From positions 1-64,000 of the forward strand of contig CAVSHP010000005.1 of assembly GCA_963727635.1 (NCBI GenBank): a stretch of DNA of 64,000 nt, given 5' to 3'. The notes under the pieces are model-generated. The model made no database searches. It had not been told where the DNA came from and saw only the letters and a program-made list of their open reading frames with translations. This DNA is from SZUA-36 sp963727635 (GTDB taxonomy: Bacteria > Pseudomonadota > Gammaproteobacteria > Xanthomonadales > SZUA-36). Every line of letters begins with the position of its first letter. Positions within the stretch are counted from its first letter, which is position 1. The translations under genes and the position numbers were made by a program. Shown piece by piece: positions 56,459 to 64,000 of the stretch.

Positions 56459-56971
56459 ATGTCCACCAGTCTAGACCTGTCCAAGCTCAGCCTAATAGAC
56501 GCCCTCGATCTCGCGATTCTGATCGAGGAGGAAGCCCACCAGCGCTACAAAATGTTCGCCTCACAGCTCGGCGGCTATGGTGCTGGATCCTTCTTCGCCT
56601 CAATGGCTGAGAACGAGGCCAAGCATGGAACTGAGTTACTCGCCCGGCGCATGAATCTGTTTGGTAAGACCCCAATGAAGCTGAAGCTAGCCGACCTCTA
56701 TGACGTCGAAGCCCCGGAAATGGGGGCGCCGCGCCGCGGGATGTCCACGGTCCAGGCGTTCGAGATTGGGCTCGCCGCTGAGAAGAAGGCCTACGACTTT
56801 TACGACATGGCCTTGCCCGGCATCACTGATACCGAGGTCAGGACACTGTTCACGGAGCTTCGGGACGAGGAGTCCGAACATGTTGAGATGCTAAGAGAGG
56901 CAATGGCCAAACTACCCCCGAGCGCGAGCGTCGAGATCGAAAACGACCCCGATGATGCACCCTTTTTATAG
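56459..56971 (+). CDS. Ferritin-like rubrerythrin family protein
   Basis: 170 residues from the ATG at 56459, nine bases after AGGAG. Two ferritin-like helix pairs with the diiron ligands: ILIEEEAHQRYKMFA (Glu, Glu-x-x-His), SMAENEAKHGTELLARR (Glu-x-x-His), GLAAEKKAYDFYDMA and LRDEESEHVEMLREA (Glu-x-x-His). No rubredoxin domain, so an erythrin-type peroxide or oxygen defence or storage protein. Cytosolic. Well-formed and intact. No operon partner is evident. Confidence 0.88.
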   Translation: MSTSLDLSKLSLIDALDLAILIEEEAHQRYKMFASQLGGYGAGSFFASMAENEAKHGTELLARRMNLFGKTPMKLKLADLYDVEAPEMGAPRRGMSTVQAFEIGLAAEKKAYDFYDMALPGITDTEVRTLFTELRDEESEHVEMLREAMAKLPPSASVEIENDPDDAPFL

Positions 56972-57057
56972 GGTGTAGTTTACACTTTCGACCCGAATCG
57001 GCCGTTGGTGAATCCAGTCCAAATTGAAGAATCTTGTACTGCGCAAAGTGAGAAGGC

Positions 57058-57170
57058 ATGGATTGGGAAGCGGTAAGTGCTGTTGGAGAAATGATTGGCG
57101 CGCTGGCCGTTGTTTGAACTTTGTTCCGTTATCTGTTTGGGCTCAAAGGCCATGCAGTACCTTACTTCAG
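57058..57170 (+). pseudogene. Remnant of a MDWEA-type small membrane protein
   Basis: ATG at 57058 opens MDWEAVSAVGEMIGALAVV and then stops; with one shift TLFRYL follows. A widespread family of unknown function starts MDWEAISAxxEIxGAxAVxxxLxYLA. Only the start is recognisable here, and the rest merges with the hairpin-rich repeat. This is a recall-based family call, not a search. Confidence 0.4.
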
Positions 57171-57192
57171 GACACCACAAGTCGCATATATG

Positions 57193-57295
57193 GCCTCAGT
57201 GAGGCTTCGCGTCGCACATCCATGTGTTCTATCGCGAAGTACCATTCATCCTGAACATAAGCGAGTCCTGGAACGAGCTACCCGCCCCAGCGTCC
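57193..57295 (+). repeat. Degenerate palindromic element (copy 3)
   Basis: Positions 57261-57295 match 23895-23929 over 35 aligned bases without gaps: an identical GCGAGTCC start and an identical 18-base end (CTACCCGCCCCAGCGTCC). Upstream are GCCTC-AGT-GAGGC, CTTCGCG/CGCGAAG (57205-57211 and 57233-57239) and a CACAT-CC-ATGTG hairpin. The long outer arms of copy 2 are not seen. It lies between convergent genes, like the other copies. Confidence 0.65.
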
Positions 57296-57320
57296 TCACC
57301 AGATAATGTGGGACAGCAAT

Positions 57321-57363
57321 GGGCCGGATAAATTTATTTGAATGTATCCGGCCCCTTTTTTCT
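57321..57363 (+). terminator. Rho-independent terminator
   Basis: GGGCCGGATA and TATCCGGCCC (57321-57330, 57345-57354) around a 14-base loop, followed by a T-run. It is 350 bases after the rubrerythrin gene and may serve the minus-strand glycine-zipper gene as well. Confidence 0.8.
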
Positions 57364-57393
57364 TTTGGTTGAGGAAATTCTATAGCGGACCGA

Positions 57394-57852
57394 TCAGTTG
57401 ACTACCTGCCAGCTGCCATCTGCCTGCCGGCAGGCAGTACCGTAGACCTGCTCAGTCTTGCCGCCGATGGTGGCGTCCATGGTGTATTCCCTGCAGGGTC
57501 CGCTGTCTGTTTCGTAGCTGTTGTTTGGTGTCACTACATACTCATAACCGCTGTCCGGATTGACCCAGGTGGAGGAAACGCCGCTGCGTACGTTTTCGAG
57601 TGCCGCATTGGTGTTCATCCGGTCTGTTTCATCCATGCTTTTACCTACGCTACCGCCGATCGCGGCGCCTGCCACGGTACCCACGATGGTGGCCAGCACC
57701 TTGCCGCTGCCGCCGCCCACCTGGTTACCGAGAAGCCCCCCGGCGATCGCGCCAATGATGACGCCCTGATCCTGCTTGCTGGGCGCCGTGCTGCAGGCGG
57801 ACAGAATGACCGCCATGAAGACTGTAATTGCAAATCTGGAATTTCTGATCAC
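57394..57852 (-). CDS. Glycine-zipper outer-membrane lipoprotein
   Basis: 152 residues from the GTG at 57852, seven bases after AAGGAG. Lipobox LSAC (ITVFMAVILSACSTAPS). A glycine-zipper region (GVIIGAIAGGLLGNQVGG, VGTVAGAAIGGSVG) as in the 17-kDa surface antigen and SlyB/PcP families, then a beta-rich C-terminal domain with two Cys (GPCREYTMDAT, GTACRQADGSWQVV). Predicted lipid-anchored outer-membrane protein, often induced by envelope stress. The long upstream open frame has no support. Confidence 0.88.
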   Translation of the reverse strand: MIRNSRFAITVFMAVILSACSTAPSKQDQGVIIGAIAGGLLGNQVGGGSGKVLATIVGTVAGAAIGGSVGKSMDETDRMNTNAALENVRSGVSSTWVNPDSGYEYVVTPNNSYETDSGPCREYTMDATIGGKTEQVYGTACRQADGSWQVVN

Positions 57853-58070
57853 TGCTGTTCTCCTTGATATGAATGTCCTGGTAACCACTGTTATCAGCTT
57901 AGCGAAGGATGCTTAACCCTTGCTGAATCATGGTACAGATTATGACCGCTTTTTTGGGTCAAATGCGGTGCTTGGTTGGCACCCTGGACAATGGCTTCAT
58001 CTTCGGCCGAACTTCAAATCCATGTCCGGTCATAAAGTTGACCTGTTGTTTCCGTATTGGCAATGCCTAT

Positions 58071-59753
58071 TTAATTGCCCTTGTATACCGTCGTCCCGCC
58101 GACCACGGTCCTGAGGATTCGCGTGTCACGGATCGATTCTGGAGCAATGGCCGTCAGATCACGGTCGAGCAGTACGAAGTCAGCCAGCATGTCGGGTTTC
58201 AGCATGCCCTTGAGCTTCTCATCGTAGGAGGCATAGGCCGCGGTCGTCGTGTAGGCGTGCAGCGCGTCTTCCACGCTTATTTTCTGCTCGGGTATCCAGC
58301 CACCGGGATTGGCATTATCCAGCGTGCGGCGTGTGACCGCCGCGTAGATACCATCGATCGGCGTTGCCGGTGCGACCGGCCAGTCGCTGCCAAATGCGAC
58401 ACGGGCACCTGAATCCAGCAGTGCACGGAATGCATAGGTGGTTTTGGCGCGCTCCGGACCGATGACCTGTTCGGCCCAGCGTCCGTCGTCGATCGCGTGG
58501 TAGGGTTGCATGCTGGCGATGACGGACTGCGCCACGAAGCGCCCGATGTCCTGCGGCGCGATGTGTTGCGCATGTTCGATACGGAATCTGCGGTCACGTT
58601 TGCCGTTCACCTCGGCCACATCCTGATAGATATCGAGCAGGTCGCGGATGGCACGGTCGCCGATGGCGTGCACCATCACCTGTAAACCGGCGGTATCTGC
58701 GCTGCCTATCCACTCGCGCATGTCGTCGAGGTCATTGACCAACAAGCCTTTGTCGTCGGGCGCATCCGTAAACGGTTCGAGCATCGCCGCCGTGTGTGAA
58801 CCGAGCGAGCCGTCCATGAAACCTTTCAGACCGCCAATTCGCAGCCACTCGCTACCCGTGCCGTCTTGCTTGACCTCGTCGCGCAGACGTTCCCAGTCCT
58901 GCAGCGGCACGACAGAATAAATTCTGGTGATGAGATCCTTGCGAGATTCCGCGCGGCGATAGGTGGCGAGACTCTTCCAGTCGGCCATGTCGTGTACCGA
59001 CGTCACACCGTTCGCGGCGACATACTTCATGGCCGCTTTCAGTTCACGGTCGAGTTTCTCGGCCGATGCTGCAGGAATGAACTTTTCCACCAGCGACATG
59101 GCGTTGTCTTTCAGGATGCCGGTTGGGCGTCCGTCACCGTAACGGACGATGGTGCCGCCATCGATATCCGCCGTGTCTCTATCCACGCCTGCAAGATCAA
59201 GCGCCATGGAGTTCGCCAACGCCATGTGGCCATCGAGGCGGTAAACCCAGACGGGATTGTCGGGTGTAAGCGCATCGATCCAGTCGCGGCGGGGCAGTTC
59301 GCCGCCCCACAGGGTGTGGTCCCAGTCGCCGTACAGTATCCATTCGCCAGGCTCGATGGTTTTGGCGTACGCGCCGATGCGGGCTGCGAATACTTCCGGC
59401 GTCGCCGCGTCGCGTAGTTGCACGGCGGACAGACTGGCACCGCCCTCGATGAAATGCACGTGGCTGTCGATAAAACCGGGCACCAGCATGCTGCCGGGCA
59501 CCGAAATCACCTCGGTATCCTTGTCGATCAATTTTTCAACGTCGGCGTTGCTGCCAACCGCGATGATCCGGTCGTCGCGGACGGCAACTGCCTGTGCCCA
59601 TTGCTGTTCGGTGTTGCCGGTCCAGACGCGCGTGTCCTTGACCACCAGGGTTGCTTTAATGGGTGCTTCGGGCGGCGGGGAGCACGAGATGACACCAAAG
59701 ACCGTAAAAATGGCCAGCAGGGATGCGACTGTTTTGCGATGAGGGCTTTTCAT
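58071..59753 (-). CDS. YtcJ-type amidohydrolase lipoprotein
   Basis: 560 residues from the ATG at 59753. Lipobox-like VISC (FTVFGVISCSPPP), then an amidohydrolase fold of the YtcJ/NfdA group: PGFIDSHVHFIEGGAS (HxH metal pair), GDWDHTLWGG, GVTSVHDMADW, GLKGFMDGSLGSHTA (Lys/Asp area), QVMVHAIGDRAI, RIEHAQHIAPQD and VAFGSDWPVAPATPIDG (final metal Asp). Hydrolyses amide or imide bonds; substrate unknown. Membrane-anchored on the periplasmic side. Same strand as the DPP-IV-like gene, 32 bases away, so they may be co-transcribed. Confidence 0.87.
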   Translation of the reverse strand: MKSPHRKTVASLLAIFTVFGVISCSPPPEAPIKATLVVKDTRVWTGNTEQQWAQAVAVRDDRIIAVGSNADVEKLIDKDTEVISVPGSMLVPGFIDSHVHFIEGGASLSAVQLRDAATPEVFAARIGAYAKTIEPGEWILYGDWDHTLWGGELPRRDWIDALTPDNPVWVYRLDGHMALANSMALDLAGVDRDTADIDGGTIVRYGDGRPTGILKDNAMSLVEKFIPAASAEKLDRELKAAMKYVAANGVTSVHDMADWKSLATYRRAESRKDLITRIYSVVPLQDWERLRDEVKQDGTGSEWLRIGGLKGFMDGSLGSHTAAMLEPFTDAPDDKGLLVNDLDDMREWIGSADTAGLQVMVHAIGDRAIRDLLDIYQDVAEVNGKRDRRFRIEHAQHIAPQDIGRFVAQSVIASMQPYHAIDDGRWAEQVIGPERAKTTYAFRALLDSGARVAFGSDWPVAPATPIDGIYAAVTRRTLDNANPGGWIPEQKISVEDALHAYTTTAAYASYDEKLKGMLKPDMLADFVLLDRDLTAIAPESIRDTRILRTVVGGTTVYKGN

Positions 59754-59784
59754 GCGGCTAGTGTACTGCATCTAAGCGAAACCG

Positions 59785-62112
59785 CTAATTCTTCAGGTGT
59801 GTTTCAAAATAATTTGTCATCAGGGTATGCAAATGCAATTGCGTTCCCTCACCTTCCTTGAGGCTGTGACTGCGGTTCGGATAGGCCATGAAATCAAACT
59901 GCTTGTTGTATTTCACCAGTTCGTTGATCAGCTTTTCAGTGCCCTGGTAATGCACGTTATCGTCACCGGTGCCGTGTATCAGCAGCAACTTGCCTTCGAG
60001 TTGCGAGGCGAAATTGATGGGTGAGCCCTCGCGGTAACCGTCCGCATGGTCGTCCAGCAGACCCGAATAACGTTCCTGGTAGATGCTGTCGTAAAGACGC
60101 TGGTCGGCGACCGGCGCCCGCGAGATACCGACCTGGTATTGCCCGGGGTAGCGGAACATCATGTTCAGGGTCATCGAACCGCCGCCCGAATGTCCCCAGA
60201 TGCCGACGTGGTTGGTATCGATATAACTCCAGCGTTCGCACATCGCCTTGAGGGCATCGGACTGGTCCCGTGAACCAAGCACACCCACGGCGCCGTACAG
60301 GGATCTGCGCCAGGCCCGTCCGCGTGGAGCGCGGGTGCCGCGGTTGTCCACCGTGGCGACGATAAAACCGTGCTGGGTCATCAGCAGGTGCCACAGGTGT
60401 CTTGCGCCACTCCAGTTATCCTGCGCGGTCTGGCCCCATGGTTCACCATAGGCGTAATTGATGATCGGGTATTTCCGGCTCGGGTCGAAATTCGGCGGGC
60501 GCATGATATAACCGTCCAGCACCAGGCCGTCACGCGCCTTGACCTGGAAGAACTCGTAATCGCCCATTGACAACCGGCCGAGTTTTTCGATCAGGGCCTG
60601 GTTGTCTTCCACCACCTGCCTGGTTTTATGATCGGGCAGGGATACCAGCCGGGTCTGGGGTGGCTGGCTGAACGACGAATGGGTGTGTATGGCCCAATGT
60701 GTGTCTTTGGATACCTGGTAACCGTTGCTTCCGCTGTATTCCTGCGGGGTGACGCGTTGCATGTCACCGCTGCCATCCAGTCGGCTTCGATACAGGTAAC
60801 GTTGCGCGATGTTTTCCGGTGAGGCGGTGAAATACAGCCAGCCGCCGGCCTCGTCGACCGCCGCCAGCTCGATAATGTCGAATTCACCCGGGGTCAGGTC
60901 GATGATGGCTGCGTCATCGAGTGCTACCCGGTGGATATGCCGCCAGCCACTGCGTTCGGATATCCACGTAAAGGCGTTGGCCGACTTGAGCCATTTGACA
61001 TCGTCGTAGACCTCGAGAAACTCCTTCTCCCGCTCGATGAGCACAGTGGCGGGCTCACCGCTGTCCGCCGCCACCGCGTAGACGTGGTTGGTATCCTGCT
61101 TGCGGTTCAGTTGCTGTACCAGGATGTACGTGCTGCCGTTGGCCCAGTCCATCCGCGGGATGTACATATCCCCGGCCACGCCGGGAAGTTTGGCCCAAAC
61201 CGTCTGCCCGGTTGCCAGTGAAACCACACCCACGCGCGCGGCGGAATTCTCCTCACCTACCTTGGGGTAGGGGAAGCGGCTGACCACGGGGTAAAGCCCA
61301 TCGGTGTTGTTGATCAGCGTGAAGTCCTGGGCGGCACTTGTATCCAACTGCCAGTAGGCGATCTTTTCACCGTCGGGGCTCCAGCGGAAGCCGTCTTTAG
61401 CGTGGAATTCCTCTTCATAAACCCAGTCGAACAGGCCGTTGATAATTGTTTCCGAGGCATCGTTTGTCAGTTGCCTGATGCTCCGGTTTTCCAGGTTCTG
61501 GACATAGATGTTGTCCTTTCTGACATAGGCGACGCGTGTGGCGTCGGGTGAGAACTTGGCAAACTGCAGGGTGCTCGCTTCGGCATCAATTCCGCCCAGT
61601 TGCCACAGGTCGCCGCTTTTGACGTCCAGCAGCCAGTAATCACCACGACTCTTGGTACGCCAGACCTTGACGCTGTTGGTATAGATCAGCAGCCTGCTAC
61701 GGTCATCCGACCAGCTGTAATCATCCACGCTCAAGGCTTTCTCAGCACCCGCAGGTGTCAGTTGCGCAGCGGATATCAGGATGCTGCGCTCGAGTGTTTC
61801 GGGAGCATAAACGACGATATCCTCGGGCCACTTGATGATCTCGCCCTCCGCGTCACGCGCGGGCTTTACATCGGTGTATTCCGCGATGGTCTCCAGCGCG
61901 GTGTAGCCGCTGCCGTCCTCCAGCCAGCGGATTTGTCCCGGCTCCTTTGGATCATAAGCGTGGTCTTTGAAGATGGTTTCGTTGCTCAGCATTTGACCGG
62001 TCTCCCGTGGTGCGTAATTTTCAGGGCCGGTTTGCCAGCTACAGGAACTGATCGCGAGGATCCCCGGGAGGATGATGGAGGCCTTGAAAAGGTAGCGGAA
62101 ATCATATGTCAA
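59785..62112 (-). CDS. Dipeptidyl peptidase IV-type lipoprotein (S9B)
   Basis: 775 residues from a TTG at 62112, with GGAGAG five bases upstream. Lipobox SSC (IILPGILAISSCSWQ). N-terminal eight-blade-like propeller with DWVYEEEFHAKDGFRWSPDG, where the Glu-Glu pair binds the free amino end of the substrate. The hydrolase domain has IINYAYGEPWGQ, IVATVDNRGTRAPRGRAWR, VGIWGHSGGGSMTLNMMF (Ser), LIHGTGDDNVHYQGTE (Asp) and AYPNRSHSLKEGEG (His). Removes N-terminal dipeptides, often X-Pro, from peptides in the periplasm. Intact over 2.3 kb, which shows that not all genes are affected by indels. Confidence 0.92.
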   Translation of the reverse strand: MTYDFRYLFKASIILPGILAISSCSWQTGPENYAPRETGQMLSNETIFKDHAYDPKEPGQIRWLEDGSGYTALETIAEYTDVKPARDAEGEIIKWPEDIVVYAPETLERSILISAAQLTPAGAEKALSVDDYSWSDDRSRLLIYTNSVKVWRTKSRGDYWLLDVKSGDLWQLGGIDAEASTLQFAKFSPDATRVAYVRKDNIYVQNLENRSIRQLTNDASETIINGLFDWVYEEEFHAKDGFRWSPDGEKIAYWQLDTSAAQDFTLINNTDGLYPVVSRFPYPKVGEENSAARVGVVSLATGQTVWAKLPGVAGDMYIPRMDWANGSTYILVQQLNRKQDTNHVYAVAADSGEPATVLIEREKEFLEVYDDVKWLKSANAFTWISERSGWRHIHRVALDDAAIIDLTPGEFDIIELAAVDEAGGWLYFTASPENIAQRYLYRSRLDGSGDMQRVTPQEYSGSNGYQVSKDTHWAIHTHSSFSQPPQTRLVSLPDHKTRQVVEDNQALIEKLGRLSMGDYEFFQVKARDGLVLDGYIMRPPNFDPSRKYPIINYAYGEPWGQTAQDNWSGARHLWHLLMTQHGFIVATVDNRGTRAPRGRAWRRSLYGAVGVLGSRDQSDALKAMCERWSYIDTNHVGIWGHSGGGSMTLNMMFRYPGQYQVGISRAPVADQRLYDSIYQERYSGLLDDHADGYREGSPINFASQLEGKLLLIHGTGDDNVHYQGTEKLINELVKYNKQFDFMAYPNRSHSLKEGEGTQLHLHTLMTNYFETHLKN

Positions 62113-62299
62113 ATGGACTCTCCGGATGAGGGGTAAGGCAAAAATACCTGGCCATTGTGTTCGAACTGCCGGCCGCTGCGCAAGTCGGGATAATCCGAGG
62201 TAAGGCAAATTTTTTAAGGCCAGTGCAAGGGATGCGGTTTTAAGACATTAAAGAACATGCGATAAGACTGCACCAGATCAATTCCGGCTGAAAAGCGGG

Positions 62300-63913
62300 G
62301 TGATAAAATCACTCGATATGTTCTTTATCGGGAACAAAGCCATGCAGTCCATCCCAAATTCCCTCCTCGGTAAAATGTATAACCGGACCAGTCTGCGAAA
62401 TGAAGATGGCCGGGTCCGGTTTTCGGTCAAAAACCGTCTCAGCCCGTCGGTGATCCACGAGGATTTCGCAAGTTTCAATCAATGGCCAGCCGGTGGCACA
62501 GGAAAAGATTTCGGTCTCCGTCGAAGTCGAATGAAGCCATACCGCTCAGCAAGATCAAGCCGGACAACCCGCTGGATTTTCCACTGGGGACACTGGTGCA
62601 TTTTTACCTGCGACATAGAACCACTGGCCGAAGGGCAGCACGAAATCAGCCTGGTATTGGAAGCCTCGCCATTCGGCAGGATGAGCCTGGAAGTACAGGA
62701 TGCCCTGAAGACCGGCCTGGCCGCACCCGGGGCAGTGCCGCGTGATTCCGCAGACGACTACAGCGATGAAATCATCCATACCCGCCAGGCATTCATCAGG
62801 GAGCAGACCGGGGCTGAACTCAAGCACATCGCCAGTTATTCGTTCGATCCGCATGTGACGCGGGGAAACATCGAACACTTCACCGGTGTGGCCCAGGTGC
62901 CGATGGGGTTTGCCGGCCCGCTACTGGTGCACGGTGAACACGCCCAGGGTGAATTTTATGTTCCGCTCGCCTGCAGTGAAGGCACGCTGGTGGCTTCCTA
63001 TAACCGCGGCATGAAAGTGCTGCACCGCAGCGGCGGGGTCAAGTGCGCGGTGGTGGGTGACAACATGCAACGGGCCCCGGTCTTTGTCTTCGATGATGCC
63101 GCTGTCGGCGCGCCGCTTCTCGGAATGGATCAAGCCGAACACCAGCGAGATCAGGACCGTGGCGGAAGCCACCGATCCTTTCGTCAAGCTGGATTACATC
63201 GATCACTATCTCGCCAGCAAATTTGCCTACCTGCGCTTCAATTTCAAGACCGGCGACGCGGCGGGAATGAACATGGTCGGCAAGGCGACCTTTGCCGCCT
63301 GTAACTGGATTCTGGAAAACTGTCATGAAGTGGAAATCCGGCGTTTCTTCCTCGAATCGAATTTCGCCACCGACAAAAAGGCCTCGATGATCAACATGAT
63401 GAAGACCCGGGGGAAACGCGTTGTCGCCGAGGCGGTGATCAAACGCGATGTGCTGCTGGAAATCATGGACGCGGAAACCGAGGCGCTTTATTACCACTGG
63501 AAAAGTCGCCAACCTCGGAACCATGCTGTCCGGCGCGAATAACAACGGTTGCCATGCCGCCAATGCCGATTACCGCCGTGTTCCTGGCGACCGGGCAGGA
63601 CGTGGCCAATGTTTCGGAGTCCTCGATGGGCATGCTGTATTCCGAACTGACCCCCGAACACGATCTTTACATGTCGATCACGCTGCCGTCACTGATCGTC
63701 GCGACCTGCGGTGGCGGAACCGGACTGCCCACGCAGAAGGAGGCCCTGCAGGCGATGGGTTGTTACGGTGTGGGCAAGGTCAACAAGTTCGCCGAGATCC
63801 TGGCCGGCACGGTGCTGGCCGGAGAAATATCACTGGCCGCCGCCATTTCATCGCTGGACTGGGTTTCGAGCCACGACCAGTACGGCAGAAACGACCCGCG
63901 GAAGCCCGCGTAG
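62300..63913 (+). CDS. HMG-CoA reductase, class I-like (about six frame breaks)
   Basis: About 535 residues after joining across breaks near 62472, 62540, 62610, 63100, 63505 and 63560. N-terminal domain of about 110 residues (MYNRTSLRNEDGRVRFSVKN, VSINGQPVAQEKISVSVEVE, DFPLGTLVHFYLR), then the catalytic part: QVPMGFAGPLLVHGEHAQGEF, CSEGTLVASYNRGMKV (Glu), FNFKTGDAAGMNMVGKAT, DKKASMINMMKTRGKRVVAEAV (Lys), LSGANNNG, FLATGQDVANVSESS (Asp) and VSSHDQYGRN (His). The layout fits class I (biosynthetic, NADPH-dependent) better than class II. It makes mevalonate for the isoprenoid pathway; most gammaproteobacteria use the MEP route instead. GTG at 62300 and ATGs at 62342 or 62372 are possible starts. 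Confidence 0.82.
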
Positions 63914-64000
63914 GGAGTCCTTTCTTTAACAGACATCCAGATGGCGTGGTCTTGTAGAAAAAAATACTCTTGGGATCCATTGCTGTTCCCCTTAATCTGC
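63914..64000. other. Window end, nothing seen
   Basis: No gene is visible after the reductase stop; the next feature lies outside the window. Confidence 0.5.

Overview
The window looks like chromosome of a marine-type gammaproteobacterium. Evidence is gene content: FabY-type ketosynthase, hflKC, a DUF4845 protein, IPTL/PEP-CTERM-like secreted proteins, and two N-terminally anchored TolB/TPR proteins of a kind common in Woeseiales-like genomes. The exact family is an inference. There is no phage, plasmid, CRISPR array, rRNA or tRNA that I can support.

At least 30 single-base indels break otherwise normal reading frames, including very conserved genes (gltA, hflK, hflC, HMG-CoA reductase), while neighbours up to 2.3 kb long are intact. 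I read these as mostly sequencing or assembly errors and annotate each such gene over its whole span, giving the breakpoints.

Layout. 0.3-6.6 kb: an SGNH esterase, two paralogous TolB/TPR membrane proteins, a CTERM-sorted secreted protein and a PEBP-family protein. 6.8-16.9 kb: one giant secreted protein (about 3,360 codons, minus strand) with a signal peptide, beta-helix modules carrying inserted beta-sandwich domains (one an L-type lectin), about 46 copies of a P-L/I-G-S-F pentamer, a gingipain-like (C25) peptidase region, Ig-like modules and a post-COAP-1-like C terminus. It is the most distinctive locus. 17.3-22.3 kb: an ATGA-coupled pair of deoxynucleoside kinases, gamma-glutamyltransferase, a lone DUF4845 protein and a secreted protein of unknown function. 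22.4-29.0 kb: a URO-D-family protein, palindromic elements, MOSC, an EEP-family nuclease, a cyclic-2,3-diphosphoglycerate-synthetase-like GTPase, YjbQ and DUF456.

29-37.7 kb: a second palindromic element, a Cys-rich secreted protein, fabY, a DUF6090-like protein, a soluble histidine-kinase-like protein directly upstream of citrate synthase, and PPK2 overlapping an ectonucleotide-phosphodiesterase-like protein. 39-47.9 kb: ABM protein, S9A peptidase, three genes of unknown function, a serine beta-lactamase-like/TPR fusion, a beta-propeller and a QueG-like ferredoxin. 48-64 kb: an LEA-like lipoprotein, hflC/hflK, a second CTERM protein, PAP2 and CYTH exported proteins, a K-channel-like pore protein with a divergent filter, a rubrerythrin, a glycine-zipper lipoprotein, an amidohydrolase, a DPP-IV-type peptidase and a class-I-like HMG-CoA reductase.

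The theme is an envelope- and secretion-rich organism degrading proteins and peptides outside the cytoplasm (C25, S9A, S9B, GGT, esterase, phosphodiesterase, amidohydrolase). The most interesting non-coding signal is a set of multi-hairpin palindromic elements at 23.65-23.92, 29.09-29.30 and 57.2-57.3 kb, all lying between convergent genes.
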